Assembly (NCBI RefSeq): GCF_001552135.1
Contig: NZ_BCQP01000036.1
Location: 1-64,000 of the forward strand
From: Actinomadura chibensis NBRC 106107
Lineage (GTDB): Bacteria > Actinomycetota > Actinomycetes > Streptosporangiales > Streptosporangiaceae
Length of the DNA stretch: 64,000 bases
Direction of reading: 5' to 3'
The translations under genes and the position numbers were made by a program. The notes below the pieces were generated by a model. That model did not search any database. It was given only the letters and a program-made list of their open reading frames with translations, and had not been told where the DNA came from. This document shows positions 45,082 through 53,059 of the stretch, piece by piece (within the stretch, counting starts at the first letter, position 1; every line of letters starts with the position of its first letter).

Positions 45082-46464
45082 ATGGGAGATGTCGACGATC
45101 ACGCGATCGTCATCGGCGCCGGTGTCAGCGGGGTCCTCGCCGCTCGGGCGCTGGCCCGCCGGTTCGCCCGCGTCACCATCGTCGAGCGCGACACCCTGCC
45201 GCGGGAGCCGGCTTTCCGGCCGGGGATTCCGCAGTCCCCACAGATCCACGCGTTCTGGAAACACGGTGTGGACTGCGCCGAACACCTCCTCCCCGGCCTG
45301 ACCCGGGAACTCACCGACCAGGGCGCCCACCAGTTGATCGTCCCCAGGGACTTCCTGTGGCTGAGCCCTGTCGGCTGGTTCCCCCGGGTTTCGGGCACCG
45401 CCGACATGACCTGTAGCCGGGCCCTGGTCGACTGGACGCTGCGGCGCATGGCGGTGGCCGACGACCGCATCGAGTTCCTGGAGGGAAGCCAGGTCACGGG
45501 GCTGGTGGCCACTCCGGACGGGGACGGCGTGAACGGCGTCCGTGTGCGCGGCGAGGGCTCCGCCGAGCCTCGGGTCCTCAGCGCGGGACTGGTCGCCGAC
45601 GCCAGCGGACGCCGGTCCGACGCCACCCGGTGGTTGACCGAACTCGGGTACCCCTCGCCCGCGGTGGAACGCTATGACGCCGGATTCGGCTACTCCAGCC
45701 GCTACTACAAGCTGCCGGACTCCATCGGGCAGGACTGGAAGGCGATCTACATCCAGACCAGCCCGAACACCCCTCGCGGCGGGGTGCTGGTGCCCGTCGA
45801 AGGGGGACGCTGGATGGCCACGCTCCTGGGCTGCGGCGAGGAGAGCATCCCGCCCACCAGGGACGACCGGTACCTCGCCTACGCCCGCAGCCTGCGCAGC
45901 CCCGTCCTGTACGACGTTCTCCGGGAGGCCGAGCCCCTGTCGGACGCTCAGGCGTTCCGCAACACCGCCAACGAATGGCGCCATTACGAGTCCCTGGACC
46001 GCTGGCCGCACGGCTTCATGGTGCTGGGCGACGCCTTGTGCCGGTTCAACCCCGTCTACGGCCAGGGCATGACGGTCGCGGCCATGACCGCCAGAGCCGT
46101 CGCCGACGAGATCGACGGGATGGACCCCGCCCGGATCCGCCGCGACTCCGCGCGCCTGCAACGGGTGGCCGCCGCGCAGTCGGCCAACGCGTGGGGCCTG
46201 GCCACCGGGGAGGACCTCCGCTTCCCCTGGACGCAAGGCCGCCCGCCGGGAGCGAAGGTCAAGCTGCTGCACCAGTACATGGACCACGTCGTGGCGGCGG
46301 GCAACGTCGACCCGGCCACCTGCCGGACGATCTTCCAGGTCTTCGGCATGAACGTCCCGCCCACGGCGCTGTTCAGACCGTCGTCCATCACCCGGGTCAT
46401 GCGCCGCTGGCGCACCCCAACAACCTCGTCCACCCCAGCGAGCCCCCCACCCCCAACCACCTGA
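45082..46464 (+). CDS. FAD-dependent oxidoreductase/monooxygenase-like protein
   Basis: The 460-residue product has an N-terminal Rossmann FAD motif (AIVIGAGVSGVLAARAL) with the acidic end of strand 2 in IVERD. The C-terminal ribityl-binding motif is GDALCRFNPVYGQGMT near residue 320. The pattern fits the group A flavin monooxygenase / geranylgeranyl-reductase-like clan, often annotated simply as FAD-dependent oxidoreductase. GGGAGG about 10 bases upstream fixes the ATG at 45082. It is monocistronic, and the substrate is unknown. The C-terminal tail is Pro/Thr-rich and probably disordered. Confidence 0.88.
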   Translation: MGDVDDHAIVIGAGVSGVLAARALARRFARVTIVERDTLPREPAFRPGIPQSPQIHAFWKHGVDCAEHLLPGLTRELTDQGAHQLIVPRDFLWLSPVGWFPRVSGTADMTCSRALVDWTLRRMAVADDRIEFLEGSQVTGLVATPDGDGVNGVRVRGEGSAEPRVLSAGLVADASGRRSDATRWLTELGYPSPAVERYDAGFGYSSRYYKLPDSIGQDWKAIYIQTSPNTPRGGVLVPVEGGRWMATLLGCGEESIPPTRDDRYLAYARSLRSPVLYDVLREAEPLSDAQAFRNTANEWRHYESLDRWPHGFMVLGDALCRFNPVYGQGMTVAAMTARAVADEIDGMDPARIRRDSARLQRVAAAQSANAWGLATGEDLRFPWTQGRPPGAKVKLLHQYMDHVVAAGNVDPATCRTIFQVFGMNVPPTALFRPSSITRVMRRWRTPTTSSTPASPPPPTT

Positions 46465-46637
46465 CACTGTGTCCTTCGACGGGAGCGGGGCTCGCCGGAC
46501 CCACCGACATCGGCTATCTCGGCATTGACGAGCCGGGGAGGGCGGACGTGCCCTGACCGGTCCTCCGAGGGGGCGGATCAGGGCCGTCAGGTAGGTGGCG
46601 ACCCGGGCGGCCGCCTCGCCCTCGGTGGGATCCGGGT

Positions 46638-46772
46638 TCAAAGGTGGTGTGCGAGCAAGTTGAGTAGCCAGGTGGTGGCGGCGGCGGTGGCTCCGGCGGT
46701 GACCGCGCCGGGCAGGGCGTCGCGCAGGATGCCGGTCAGGGCGATGCGGTGTCGGTGCAGGAAGGTGCGCAT
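46638..46772 (-). CDS. Small hydrophobic peptide (44 residues)
   Basis: A short frame encodes 44 residues beginning MRTFLHRHRIALTGILRDAL, with a basic start, an Ala/Thr-rich middle and an amphipathic or membrane-prone end (TTWLLNLLAHHL). GGAGCACCC upstream gives a Shine-Dalgarno at good distance from the ATG at 46772. Its TGA overlaps a TTG that opens another frame (TTGA), a layout seen in coupled genes. It is transcribed away from the repeat-protein gene that starts 246 bases to the right. Function unknown; small toxic or signalling peptides look like this, but that is only a possibility. Confidence 0.45.
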   Translation of the reverse strand: MRTFLHRHRIALTGILRDALPGAVTAGATAAATTWLLNLLAHHL

Positions 46773-47018
46773 GGGTGCTCCCCGTGGTCTGTGGAGAGCG
46801 GGTGGCCGGCCGGGCCCGCGGTGAACTCCATCGTCACCGTCGTGGCCGCCTCCGGACTGGATACCGGACCAACCCGGAGGATTCTCTCCTGCGCCGCCGT
46901 CGGCAGGGCAGGCTGGACAGCGGCTTCACCCGGACCGGCTCCCGCGCCAGGGCAGGGGTCCGGCGGAGTCCGGGAAACGGCTCCCGGGCCAGTGAGGCGG
47001 ACGGGGAGGCGGCGCGAC

Positions 47019-49505
47019 GTGGTGACGGCAGGGCAGCCGGGATCGGCGATGCCCGACCCTGAAGAGGTGCACACCACTGGGGATCTGGCGCGGGCCTTGA
47101 ACCGGTTACGGGGCACGCGTTCTTATGCCGAGTTGGACAAGGCCGCACGCGCACTACCGCGCGCGCCGGGTGAGCCGCAGGCACGGCTGCCCGCGAGCAC
47201 CCTGGGGGATCTGTTCGACCCTGGCAAGCTGTGCCGCCCCGGGACGCTGCTGACCTATCTGGCGGTGTGCGGGGTGCCCCGTGACCGGCGGGAGGCGTGG
47301 GAGCGGGCCCGCGACCGCGCCGGTGCGGGAGCCGGTGGTGGGCCGCCCGGCGCGGTGCGGGTCAGGGACGCGCACTGGCGGATGTTGGGTGTGCACGAGC
47401 CGATCCAGGTGCCCGGTGCGGATCCTGGGACCTTGCCCGCCTATGTCGAGCGTGATCTGGACTGTGAACCGGTCAGCGGGATACGCGACCGGATGGCGGC
47501 CGCCGCCGCACGCGGCGGGTTCGTGGTGGTGGTGGGCGGGTCCTCGACCGGCAAGACCCGTTGCCTGCTGGAGGCGGTACGCGCCCTTCTGGGCGACTGG
47601 TGGCTGCTGCGCCCGCGCGATCCCGGACACCTGGCCGAGCTGGCGGCCGAACCGCCGCCGCGGCTGGTGGTGTGGCTGGACGAGCTGCAAGACCACATGG
47701 GTGACGGTGGTTTGACCGCCGGGACCGCCGACAAGCTGATCTCGGGCGGCTGCGTGCTGGTGGGCACCTTGTGGCCGTCCTACCACGACCTGTATCGCGC
47801 TTCACCGGCCTCGGCCTTCGGCGTCGGCGGGGACGCTGACCGGTACCGGGCGGAACGCCAGGTGATCCGTTTGGCGCAGGTCCTGCATCTTCCGGCCCGT
47901 CCGACCGCGGCCGAGGACCAGCGTGCCCGCGCCCTGGCCGACCCCGCCGCCGCGGGCGGCGGAGATACGCGTCTGCGCGCGGCACTGCGAGACCAGGAGT
48001 ACGGGTTCACTCAGACCATCGCGGCCGCGCCCCAGTTGGTGGAGTGCTGGAACAACGCCGATCCCTACGCGGGCGCGATCCTGACCGCCGCCGTCGACGC
48101 CGTCCGGCTGGGCGTGCGCTCCCCGCTGCCGGCAGGGCTGCTACGGGACGCCGCCCCCGGCTACTGCACTCCCGCCCAACAGGCCAGGGCCCCGGCCAAC
48201 TGGTTCGAGCAGTCCTTGGACTACGCCACCCAGCGCCTGCACGGCGCCACGGCCGCGCTCAGCCCCGTCAGCGACGGCATGACCATGGGCACCACGTCTG
48301 GCTACCGGCTCGCCGACTACCTGCTGCAGCACGCGCTTCCCCAACGCCGTCCGCACAGCCCGCCCGCCACCTTCTGGACTGCCGGCCTGACCCACCTGTC
48401 CGACCCCGGCGACCACAGTCGTCTGGGCCGCGGTGCCGCCGACCGGCTTCGCTACCGCCACGCCATCCCCCTGCTCGGCCACGGTGCCGACAATGGCGAC
48501 ACATACGCCGCCATGCGGCTGGCCCGCCTGCTGGTCAGGCAAGGCAAGGCGGAGGAGTTGCGCACCCGCGCCGACAACGGCGACCTTTACGCGGCCACAC
48601 GGCTGGCCGACCTGCTCACTGGGCAAGGCCAGATCGAGCAGGCCCTCAGCGTCCTGCGCCCCTTCGCCGACAACGGCGACGTGGACGCGGCCACTCGGCT
48701 GGCCGACCTGCTCGCCAGGCAACGCCGGGTCGAGGAACTACGCGCCCGTGCCGACAACGGCGACCCATACGCCGCCACGCGGCTGATCAACCTCCTCGCC
48801 GAGCAGGGCGGGGCCGAGCAGACCCTCAGCGTGCTGCGTACTCGCGCCGACAACGGTGACTCACACGCGGCCGCGCGGTTGGTCAACCTGCTCGTCGAGC
48901 AAGGCCAGATCGATGAACTGCGCACCCTCGCCGACAACGGGGGCCTGCACGCGACCATGCGGCTGGCCGACCTGCTCGCCGAGCATGGCCAAGTCGACGA
49001 ACTGCGCAGCCGCGCCGACAAGGGCGACCAATACGCGGCCACGGAACTGGCCGATCTGCTCGCCAGGGAAGGCCAGACCGAACAAGCCCTCGGCATCCTG
49101 CGCACCCTCGCGGACGAACTCAATATGTTCGCGGCCATGAAGCTGGCCAACCTGCTCGCCGAGCAAGGCCAGACCGATGAACTGCGCAGCCGCGCCGACG
49201 ACGGCGACCACCTCGCGGCCCTGCGACTGGCTCGCCTGCTCGCCGAGGAAGACCGGACAGAGGAACTACGCACCCGTGCCGAGAACGGCGACCCATATGC
49301 GACCATGCGGCTGGGCGGCCTGCTCGCTGAACGAGGCCGGACCGAGCAAGCCCTCGGCATCCTGCGCACCCTCGCCGACAACGGCGGCCCGTTCGCCGAG
49401 CATCTCGCCGATTCTTTGAAGGCCCACAATCCTGACGAGGCCAGCCGATTGGCGCGGTTCGGCCTCACCGCCAGCGGCGAAATCGAGACCGGGCCGTCAG
49501 ACTAG
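47019..49505 (+). CDS. P-loop NTPase with C-terminal TPR/Sel1-like repeats
   Basis: The protein is about 828 residues. Residues about 15-100 form a small helical domain (DLARALNRLRGTRSYAELDK...LGDLFDPGKL) like the HTH-type N-termini of actinomycete signalling NTPases. A P-loop domain follows, with Walker A GGSSTGKT (near 173) and Walker B LVVWLDEL. From about residue 487 there are 11 tandem helical repeats with consensus RADNGDxYAAxRLADLLAxxGQ, in two lengths (28 and 32 residues). No signal or membrane segment is seen. The layout resembles STAND-type sensor proteins, some of which act in defence, but this is an inference. GGGGAGG at 47003-47009 supports the GTG at 47019; ATG 47049 is an alternative. 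Confidence 0.75.
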   Translation: MVTAGQPGSAMPDPEEVHTTGDLARALNRLRGTRSYAELDKAARALPRAPGEPQARLPASTLGDLFDPGKLCRPGTLLTYLAVCGVPRDRREAWERARDRAGAGAGGGPPGAVRVRDAHWRMLGVHEPIQVPGADPGTLPAYVERDLDCEPVSGIRDRMAAAAARGGFVVVVGGSSTGKTRCLLEAVRALLGDWWLLRPRDPGHLAELAAEPPPRLVVWLDELQDHMGDGGLTAGTADKLISGGCVLVGTLWPSYHDLYRASPASAFGVGGDADRYRAERQVIRLAQVLHLPARPTAAEDQRARALADPAAAGGGDTRLRAALRDQEYGFTQTIAAAPQLVECWNNADPYAGAILTAAVDAVRLGVRSPLPAGLLRDAAPGYCTPAQQARAPANWFEQSLDYATQRLHGATAALSPVSDGMTMGTTSGYRLADYLLQHALPQRRPHSPPATFWTAGLTHLSDPGDHSRLGRGAADRLRYRHAIPLLGHGADNGDTYAAMRLARLLVRQGKAEELRTRADNGDLYAATRLADLLTGQGQIEQALSVLRPFADNGDVDAATRLADLLARQRRVEELRARADNGDPYAATRLINLLAEQGGAEQTLSVLRTRADNGDSHAAARLVNLLVEQGQIDELRTLADNGGLHATMRLADLLAEHGQVDELRSRADKGDQYAATELADLLAREGQTEQALGILRTLADELNMFAAMKLANLLAEQGQTDELRSRADDGDHLAALRLARLLAEEDRTEELRTRAENGDPYATMRLGGLLAERGRTEQALGILRTLADNGGPFAEHLADSLKAHNPDEASRLARFGLTASGEIETGPSD
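48484..49410 (+). repeat. Eleven tandem 84/96-bp coding repeats
   Basis: The 3' part of the NTPase gene is a tandem array encoding units that start [RLF]ADNGD and end either ..EELRT (28 residues) or ..EQALSVLRT / EQALGILRT (32 residues). The unit lengths differ by one helical turn. Neighbouring units are highly alike in protein sequence, indicating recent duplication or ongoing exchange. Confidence 0.8.
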
Positions 49506-49621
49506 GACCGCTGCGCTCTCAAGCGATCGAGATCCTGTTGCGCGCCATGGGCGTCGCCGATGGGGACCTGGTGGCGACGGTTGACCAGTCCCGTCTAGCG
49601 GTCGGGTTCGATCTGTGCCGG

Positions 49622-49924
49622 TCATGCAGCGGATCGACGGCGGGTGTGTGAGGTCTGGTCGGGGTTGGTGGTGTGGGTCGGCTCGGGGCGGCCGGTCATC
49701 CAGCGAAGCAGGCGGAAGGCGCGTTCGCTGATGGTGTCCGGGGCGAAGACGGCGGCGAGCAGGATGACGAGCAGGAGCGTGAGTTCGGCGCTGGCGAGGA
49801 TGGCGGCAAGGTCCGGGTAGATGAGCGCGACGCCTGTCGGTACGGCCAGGATCGTGGCGGCCAGGCCGAAGGAGGCTCCACGGCTGGACGGGACGCCGGC
49901 GGCGGACTTGGTGGGAGTGGTCAT
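49622..49924 (-). CDS. Small membrane protein of PadR operon
   Basis: The 100-residue product has two hydrophobic segments at about 20-36 and 44-62 (ASAELTLLLVILLAAVF) and a polar, Thr/Arg-rich C-terminal tail. It is coupled to the upstream membrane protein gene by an ATGA overlap (49921-49924). No family is recognised. As last gene of a three-gene PadR operon it probably works with the 282-residue membrane protein. Confidence 0.65.
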   Translation of the reverse strand: MTTPTKSAAGVPSSRGASFGLAATILAVPTGVALIYPDLAAILASAELTLLLVILLAAVFAPDTISERAFRLLRWMTGRPEPTHTTNPDQTSHTRRRSAA

Positions 49925-50769
49925 TCTCGGCGTCCTCGGGTGTGACCGGCCCTGGAGACATGGCGTTGCAGGGTGGCTGTCCAGGCCCAGACGACGGCGG
50001 CCGGGGCGTGCAGGAGGAAGTCGCGCAGTAGGGTGGGGTGCTCATCGGGCTCGTAGTCGAACAGGGACTCGGCGACGTCGTCGCGCCACCGTCGTGCGTG
50101 TTCGGGGGGCATGAGCGCCGCGGCCGCTCGGATCGACCAGGGAACGACGCTGCCGTCGATGACGTCGGCCGGTGCCCGTCTCTTGGGTGTGAAAGCCGCA
50201 CCGAGGAGAGCGGCCGGAACCCGGACCAGGACACCAACGGTCAACACGGTCGCGGTCAGGACGCCCGCGGCGAGGGCGAGCACCCCGGCGATGCCACCCG
50301 CGGCGGTGGCCAGCAGGGAGAGATCGCGGATGAGCGGGTCCGATGGGTCGGTTTCGGCCGCCCCCGTGATCACCAGGAAAGTGAAGAGAGCGGTGCAGGC
50401 GCTTCCTATGATCGCGAGGACGGTGAGCGTGCGGTGGGCACGGTCGAAGATCGCGGTCAGCTTCGCGCGGAGGCGGCCGGACGAGAGCCCGACGATCAAC
50501 ACCAGGCCGGTGATCGCGCCGCCCGCGGTGGTGCTCTGGATTGCGAATCCGCAACTGAAGTACGTCGCGCCCTCAGAGGTTTCCGGGCCGCTGGCGATGA
50601 CGTGCTCGATCAGACGCGTCACGGTCTCGGCGTGGCCGGTGGCGTAGCCGATGTAGCCGGCGACGAGACTGGTCAGGGTGACGACGAGACAGGCTAAGAC
50701 CAGGGCGCCGAAGCTGTGCGTGGCGAGCTTCAAGGACCCGCGCACCCCGAGGCGGTCGTAGGCGGTCAT
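49921..50769 (-). CDS. Multi-pass membrane protein of PadR operon
   Basis: The 282-residue product has about four to five predicted helices (FGALVLACLVVTLTSLVAGY, GAITGLVLIVGL, LTVLAIIGSACTALFTFLVI, GVLALAAGVLTATVLTVGVLV). The C-terminal cytoplasmic-type region contains MPPEHARRWRDDVAESLFDY, a motif I associate with membrane proteins encoded next to PadR regulators in actinomycetes. It is coupled on both sides by ATGA overlaps. Function is unknown; a sensor or transporter accessory role is possible. Confidence 0.75.
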   Translation of the reverse strand: MTAYDRLGVRGSLKLATHSFGALVLACLVVTLTSLVAGYIGYATGHAETVTRLIEHVIASGPETSEGATYFSCGFAIQSTTAGGAITGLVLIVGLSSGRLRAKLTAIFDRAHRTLTVLAIIGSACTALFTFLVITGAAETDPSDPLIRDLSLLATAAGGIAGVLALAAGVLTATVLTVGVLVRVPAALLGAAFTPKRRAPADVIDGSVVPWSIRAAAALMPPEHARRWRDDVAESLFDYEPDEHPTLLRDFLLHAPAAVVWAWTATLQRHVSRAGHTRGRRE

Positions 50770-51089
50770 TGGAAGTTCGCACCGCCCTCGGCCAGACCGC
50801 GCAGGGCGCGGGGGCGGCGGGCACCGGCCAGGGCGGCGCTGGCCTGCGCGGCGCCGCCGGCGGTGAGCCGGTAGTAGCGGCGGGCGGGCCGCTTCTCTAT
50901 GTGCGGGTCGATGTCCTCTTTGCGGGAGGTGACCCAGCCCTCGGTCTCCAGTCGCAGCAGGATCGGGTGGGTGGTGCCGGGCATCAGCCCGGTCTCTTGC
51001 GAGAGTTCCCGGCCATAGAGCTCGCGGGTGGGGTCGCGCAGCAGCGCCTGCAAGACCATCTGGGTCTGCAACGTCATCCTGAAAGCCAC
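50766..51089 (-). CDS. PadR-family transcriptional regulator
   Basis: This 107-residue PadR winged-helix protein has the family core TQMVLQALLRDPTRELYGREL, the recognition helix GLMPGTTHPILLRLETEGW and the wing YYRLTAGG. It is of the short PadR-s2 type lacking the C-terminal helical domain. GTG at 51089 lies 6 bases after a -10 box inside a duplicated 14-bp sequence, indicating autoregulation and a leaderless mRNA; ATG at 51077 is an alternative start. It heads a three-gene operon with two membrane proteins. Confidence 0.9.
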   Translation of the reverse strand: MAFRMTLQTQMVLQALLRDPTRELYGRELSQETGLMPGTTHPILLRLETEGWVTSRKEDIDPHIEKRPARRYYRLTAGGAAQASAALAGARRPRALRGLAEGGANFQ

Positions 51090-51093
51090 ACTT

Positions 51094-51144
51094 GAACTCT
51101 AACTAGGGTCACGCCCGGCTGTCCATAGTCGAACTCTAACTAGG
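51094..51144. repeat. Duplicated 14-bp operator-like sequence
   Basis: GAACTCTAACTAGG occurs at 51094-51107 and again at 51131-51144, 37 bases apart, just upstream of the PadR gene. The first copy contains the -10 box and the second lies just upstream of the -35. This is a strong candidate for PadR binding. Confidence 0.7.
51096..51125 (-). promoter_or_regulatory. Promoter of PadR operon
   Basis: On the minus strand TGGACA (51125-51120) and TAGAGT (51101-51096) are separated by 18 bases. The -10 ends 6 bases before the GTG at 51089, so the transcript would be leaderless. Confidence 0.55.
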
Positions 51145-51282
51145 TCGGAAGGCAGCCGATCGATCAACGGCGACCAGCGCAATCGGCCGGATGGGCAATT
51201 CGCGTCCTCCTGGCGGTCTACGGGGGATCTGGGGGTCTTCCCCGATGCCGGGCGGGGGTGGTCATTGGAGAGGCTGGCCCGC

Positions 51283-52356
51283 ATGACAGTGATGAGAGCC
51301 ACCGCGCTGGCCGTCGTGATGGTCGCCGCCATGCCCGCGACGGCCGTGGCGCAGACGCCAACGGCAAAGGACGCGCTCACCAAGGTGGTGACCGAGGCGA
51401 AGGCGCCCTCGGTCATCGCCCGGTGGGGCGTGGACGGCAGGTCTTACGAGTTCCGTTACGGGGTCCGCAGGGCTGGTGGGCACGCCCCAGCCGTGCAGGG
51501 TGTGTTCCGGATCGGCAGCGTCACCAAGACCTTCACGGCCACGGTGATCCTCCAGCTGGTCGGAGAAGGCCGACTCTCGCTGGACGACGATGTGGAACGG
51601 CTGTTGCCGGGCGCCGTCCCGGACGGGGCGTCGGGGATCACCGTGCGGCATCTGCTGCGGCACACCTCGGGGCTGCCGGAGTATCCCGACGAGTCGGCGT
51701 TCGATGACAGCGGGGCGCTGAAGGACCCGTTCCGCACCTGGACGCCGCGCGCGCTCCTCTCGGCGATCAAGGGGCGGCCACGCGAGCCGCTCGGCACGTT
51801 CCACTACGCGCAGACCAACTACGTGCTGCTCGGCATGATCATCGAGAAGGTCACGGGGACGCGCTACGCGACGGCGGTCAGGCAACGCGTCCTGCGCCCC
51901 CTGAACCTGACCCACACCTACGTGCCGGGCACCGAGACCTTCCTGAAGGGAAGGCACAACCGGGGCTACGTCCTGGACGGCGGGACGGGCCGGTACGTCG
52001 ACGTCACCGCCCTGAACCCTTCGATCATGGACGCGGCCGGGCGGATCGTCTCCGACACCCGCGATCTGGCGACCTTCCAGCGCGGCCTGCCCCGGCTCCT
52101 GGCCCCGGCGCAGTTGGACGAGATGCGCACCCCGACACCCGGCGGCAGCTACGGCGCCGGAGTGGAGAACATCCCGCTGAAGTGCGGCACCTTCTACGGC
52201 CACGCGGGCGGCGTCCCCGGATACTTCACCCTGACCGCCGCCTCCAAGGACGGGCGCCGCTGGTTCGCCGCCTCGGCGACCCTCAACGGGCCGCAAGCCG
52301 TCCAGGGACTCATCACCACGTTGGGCGCCGCGCTCAACACCGCGTTGTGCCCGTGA
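51283..52356 (+). CDS. Secreted S12 serine hydrolase (D-Ala-D-Ala carboxypeptidase-like)
   Basis: The 357-residue product has a Sec signal peptide (ATALAVVMVAAMPATAVAQ) and S12 motifs SVTK (Ser79, Lys82) and HAG (His307 in GHAGG). The second motif reads YAQ (Tyr175, Gln177) where Streptomyces R61-type enzymes have YxN, so the Asn is replaced by Gln. Overall length and spacing match the R61 DD-peptidase group. GGAGAGG at 51267-51273 sets the ATG at 51283. It is divergent from the PadR operon. Action on peptidoglycan stem peptides outside the cell is the family inference; the Gln change could alter activity. Confidence 0.88.
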   Translation: MTVMRATALAVVMVAAMPATAVAQTPTAKDALTKVVTEAKAPSVIARWGVDGRSYEFRYGVRRAGGHAPAVQGVFRIGSVTKTFTATVILQLVGEGRLSLDDDVERLLPGAVPDGASGITVRHLLRHTSGLPEYPDESAFDDSGALKDPFRTWTPRALLSAIKGRPREPLGTFHYAQTNYVLLGMIIEKVTGTRYATAVRQRVLRPLNLTHTYVPGTETFLKGRHNRGYVLDGGTGRYVDVTALNPSIMDAAGRIVSDTRDLATFQRGLPRLLAPAQLDEMRTPTPGGSYGAGVENIPLKCGTFYGHAGGVPGYFTLTAASKDGRRWFAASATLNGPQAVQGLITTLGAALNTALCP

Positions 52357-52429
52357 GAGCCCGACCCGACCGCTGAGCGGATCGACAAGCACCTCCGGCA
52401 GGACGCGGGGTCGGCGAGTGCGGCGCCGG

Positions 52430-53059
52430 TCAGGTGGCCAGGCCCGCGCGGTGGGCGAGGATGACCAGCTGGATACGGTCGCGGGCCTTGAGCTTGCCGA
52501 GCAGGGCGGCGACGTGGGCGCGGGCGGTACCGGGGGCGATTCCGAGCTGGGCGGCGATCTCGGCGTTCGACAGGCCGTCGGCCACCAGGAGGAGGACCTC
52601 GCGTTCCCGCGCGGTGAGGTGGGGGAGGGAGCCCGGATCGGGTGGGAAGGGACGGGTGCTGAACGTGGTGATCAGGCGTCGGGTGATGGACGGGGACAGC
52701 AGCGCGTCGCCGCGGTCGACGATCCTCACCGCGTCGAGTAGTTCACGCGGCGGGGTGTCCTTGAGCAGGAAGCCGCTGGCTCCGGCGCGCAGGGCCGCGT
52801 AGACGTACTGGTCCAGGTCGAAGGTGGTCAGGACCAGGACGCGGGAGCCGGTGATCCGCCGGGCGGCCTCCACGCCGTCCATGACCGGCATCCGGATGTC
52901 CATGAGCACCACGTCGGGGCGCAGCTCACGCGCCAGTGCGACGGCCTGGGCCCCGTCGGCGGCCTCGCCGATGGCCTGGAGGTCGGGCGCGGTGTCGATG
53001 ATCCCGGCCAGGCCCGCCCGCACCAGGGCCTGGTCGTCGGCGACGAGGACCCTGATCAT
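52430..53059 (-). CDS. NarL/LuxR-family response regulator
   Basis: The 209-residue product has a receiver domain (MIRVLVADDQALVRAGL, phospho-acceptor Asp in VLMDIRMP, conserved Thr and Lys in LTTF and LLKD) and a C-terminal LuxR HTH (LTAREREVLLLVADGLSNAEIA). It is coupled by ATGA (53056-53059) to the sensor kinase gene, so the two form a two-component system. The adjacent divergent ABC exporter is the likely target. Confidence 0.95.
   Translation of the reverse strand: MIRVLVADDQALVRAGLAGIIDTAPDLQAIGEAADGAQAVALARELRPDVVLMDIRMPVMDGVEAARRITGSRVLVLTTFDLDQYVYAALRAGASGFLLKDTPPRELLDAVRIVDRGDALLSPSITRRLITTFSTRPFPPDPGSLPHLTAREREVLLLVADGLSNAEIAAQLGIAPGTARAHVAALLGKLKARDRIQLVILAHRAGLAT

Noticed and set aside
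44974-46641. Long minus-strand frame antisense to the FAD oxidoreductase
   Set aside because: The plus-strand gene has clear FAD motifs over the same bases. Only the first ~30 residues of the antisense frame look protein-like, so it is at most a remnant.
49506-49621. Short frame after the repeat protein (reads PLRSQAIEILLRAMGVADG...)
   Set aside because: It looks slightly coding but has no start signal or homology that I can name, and is under 45 residues.
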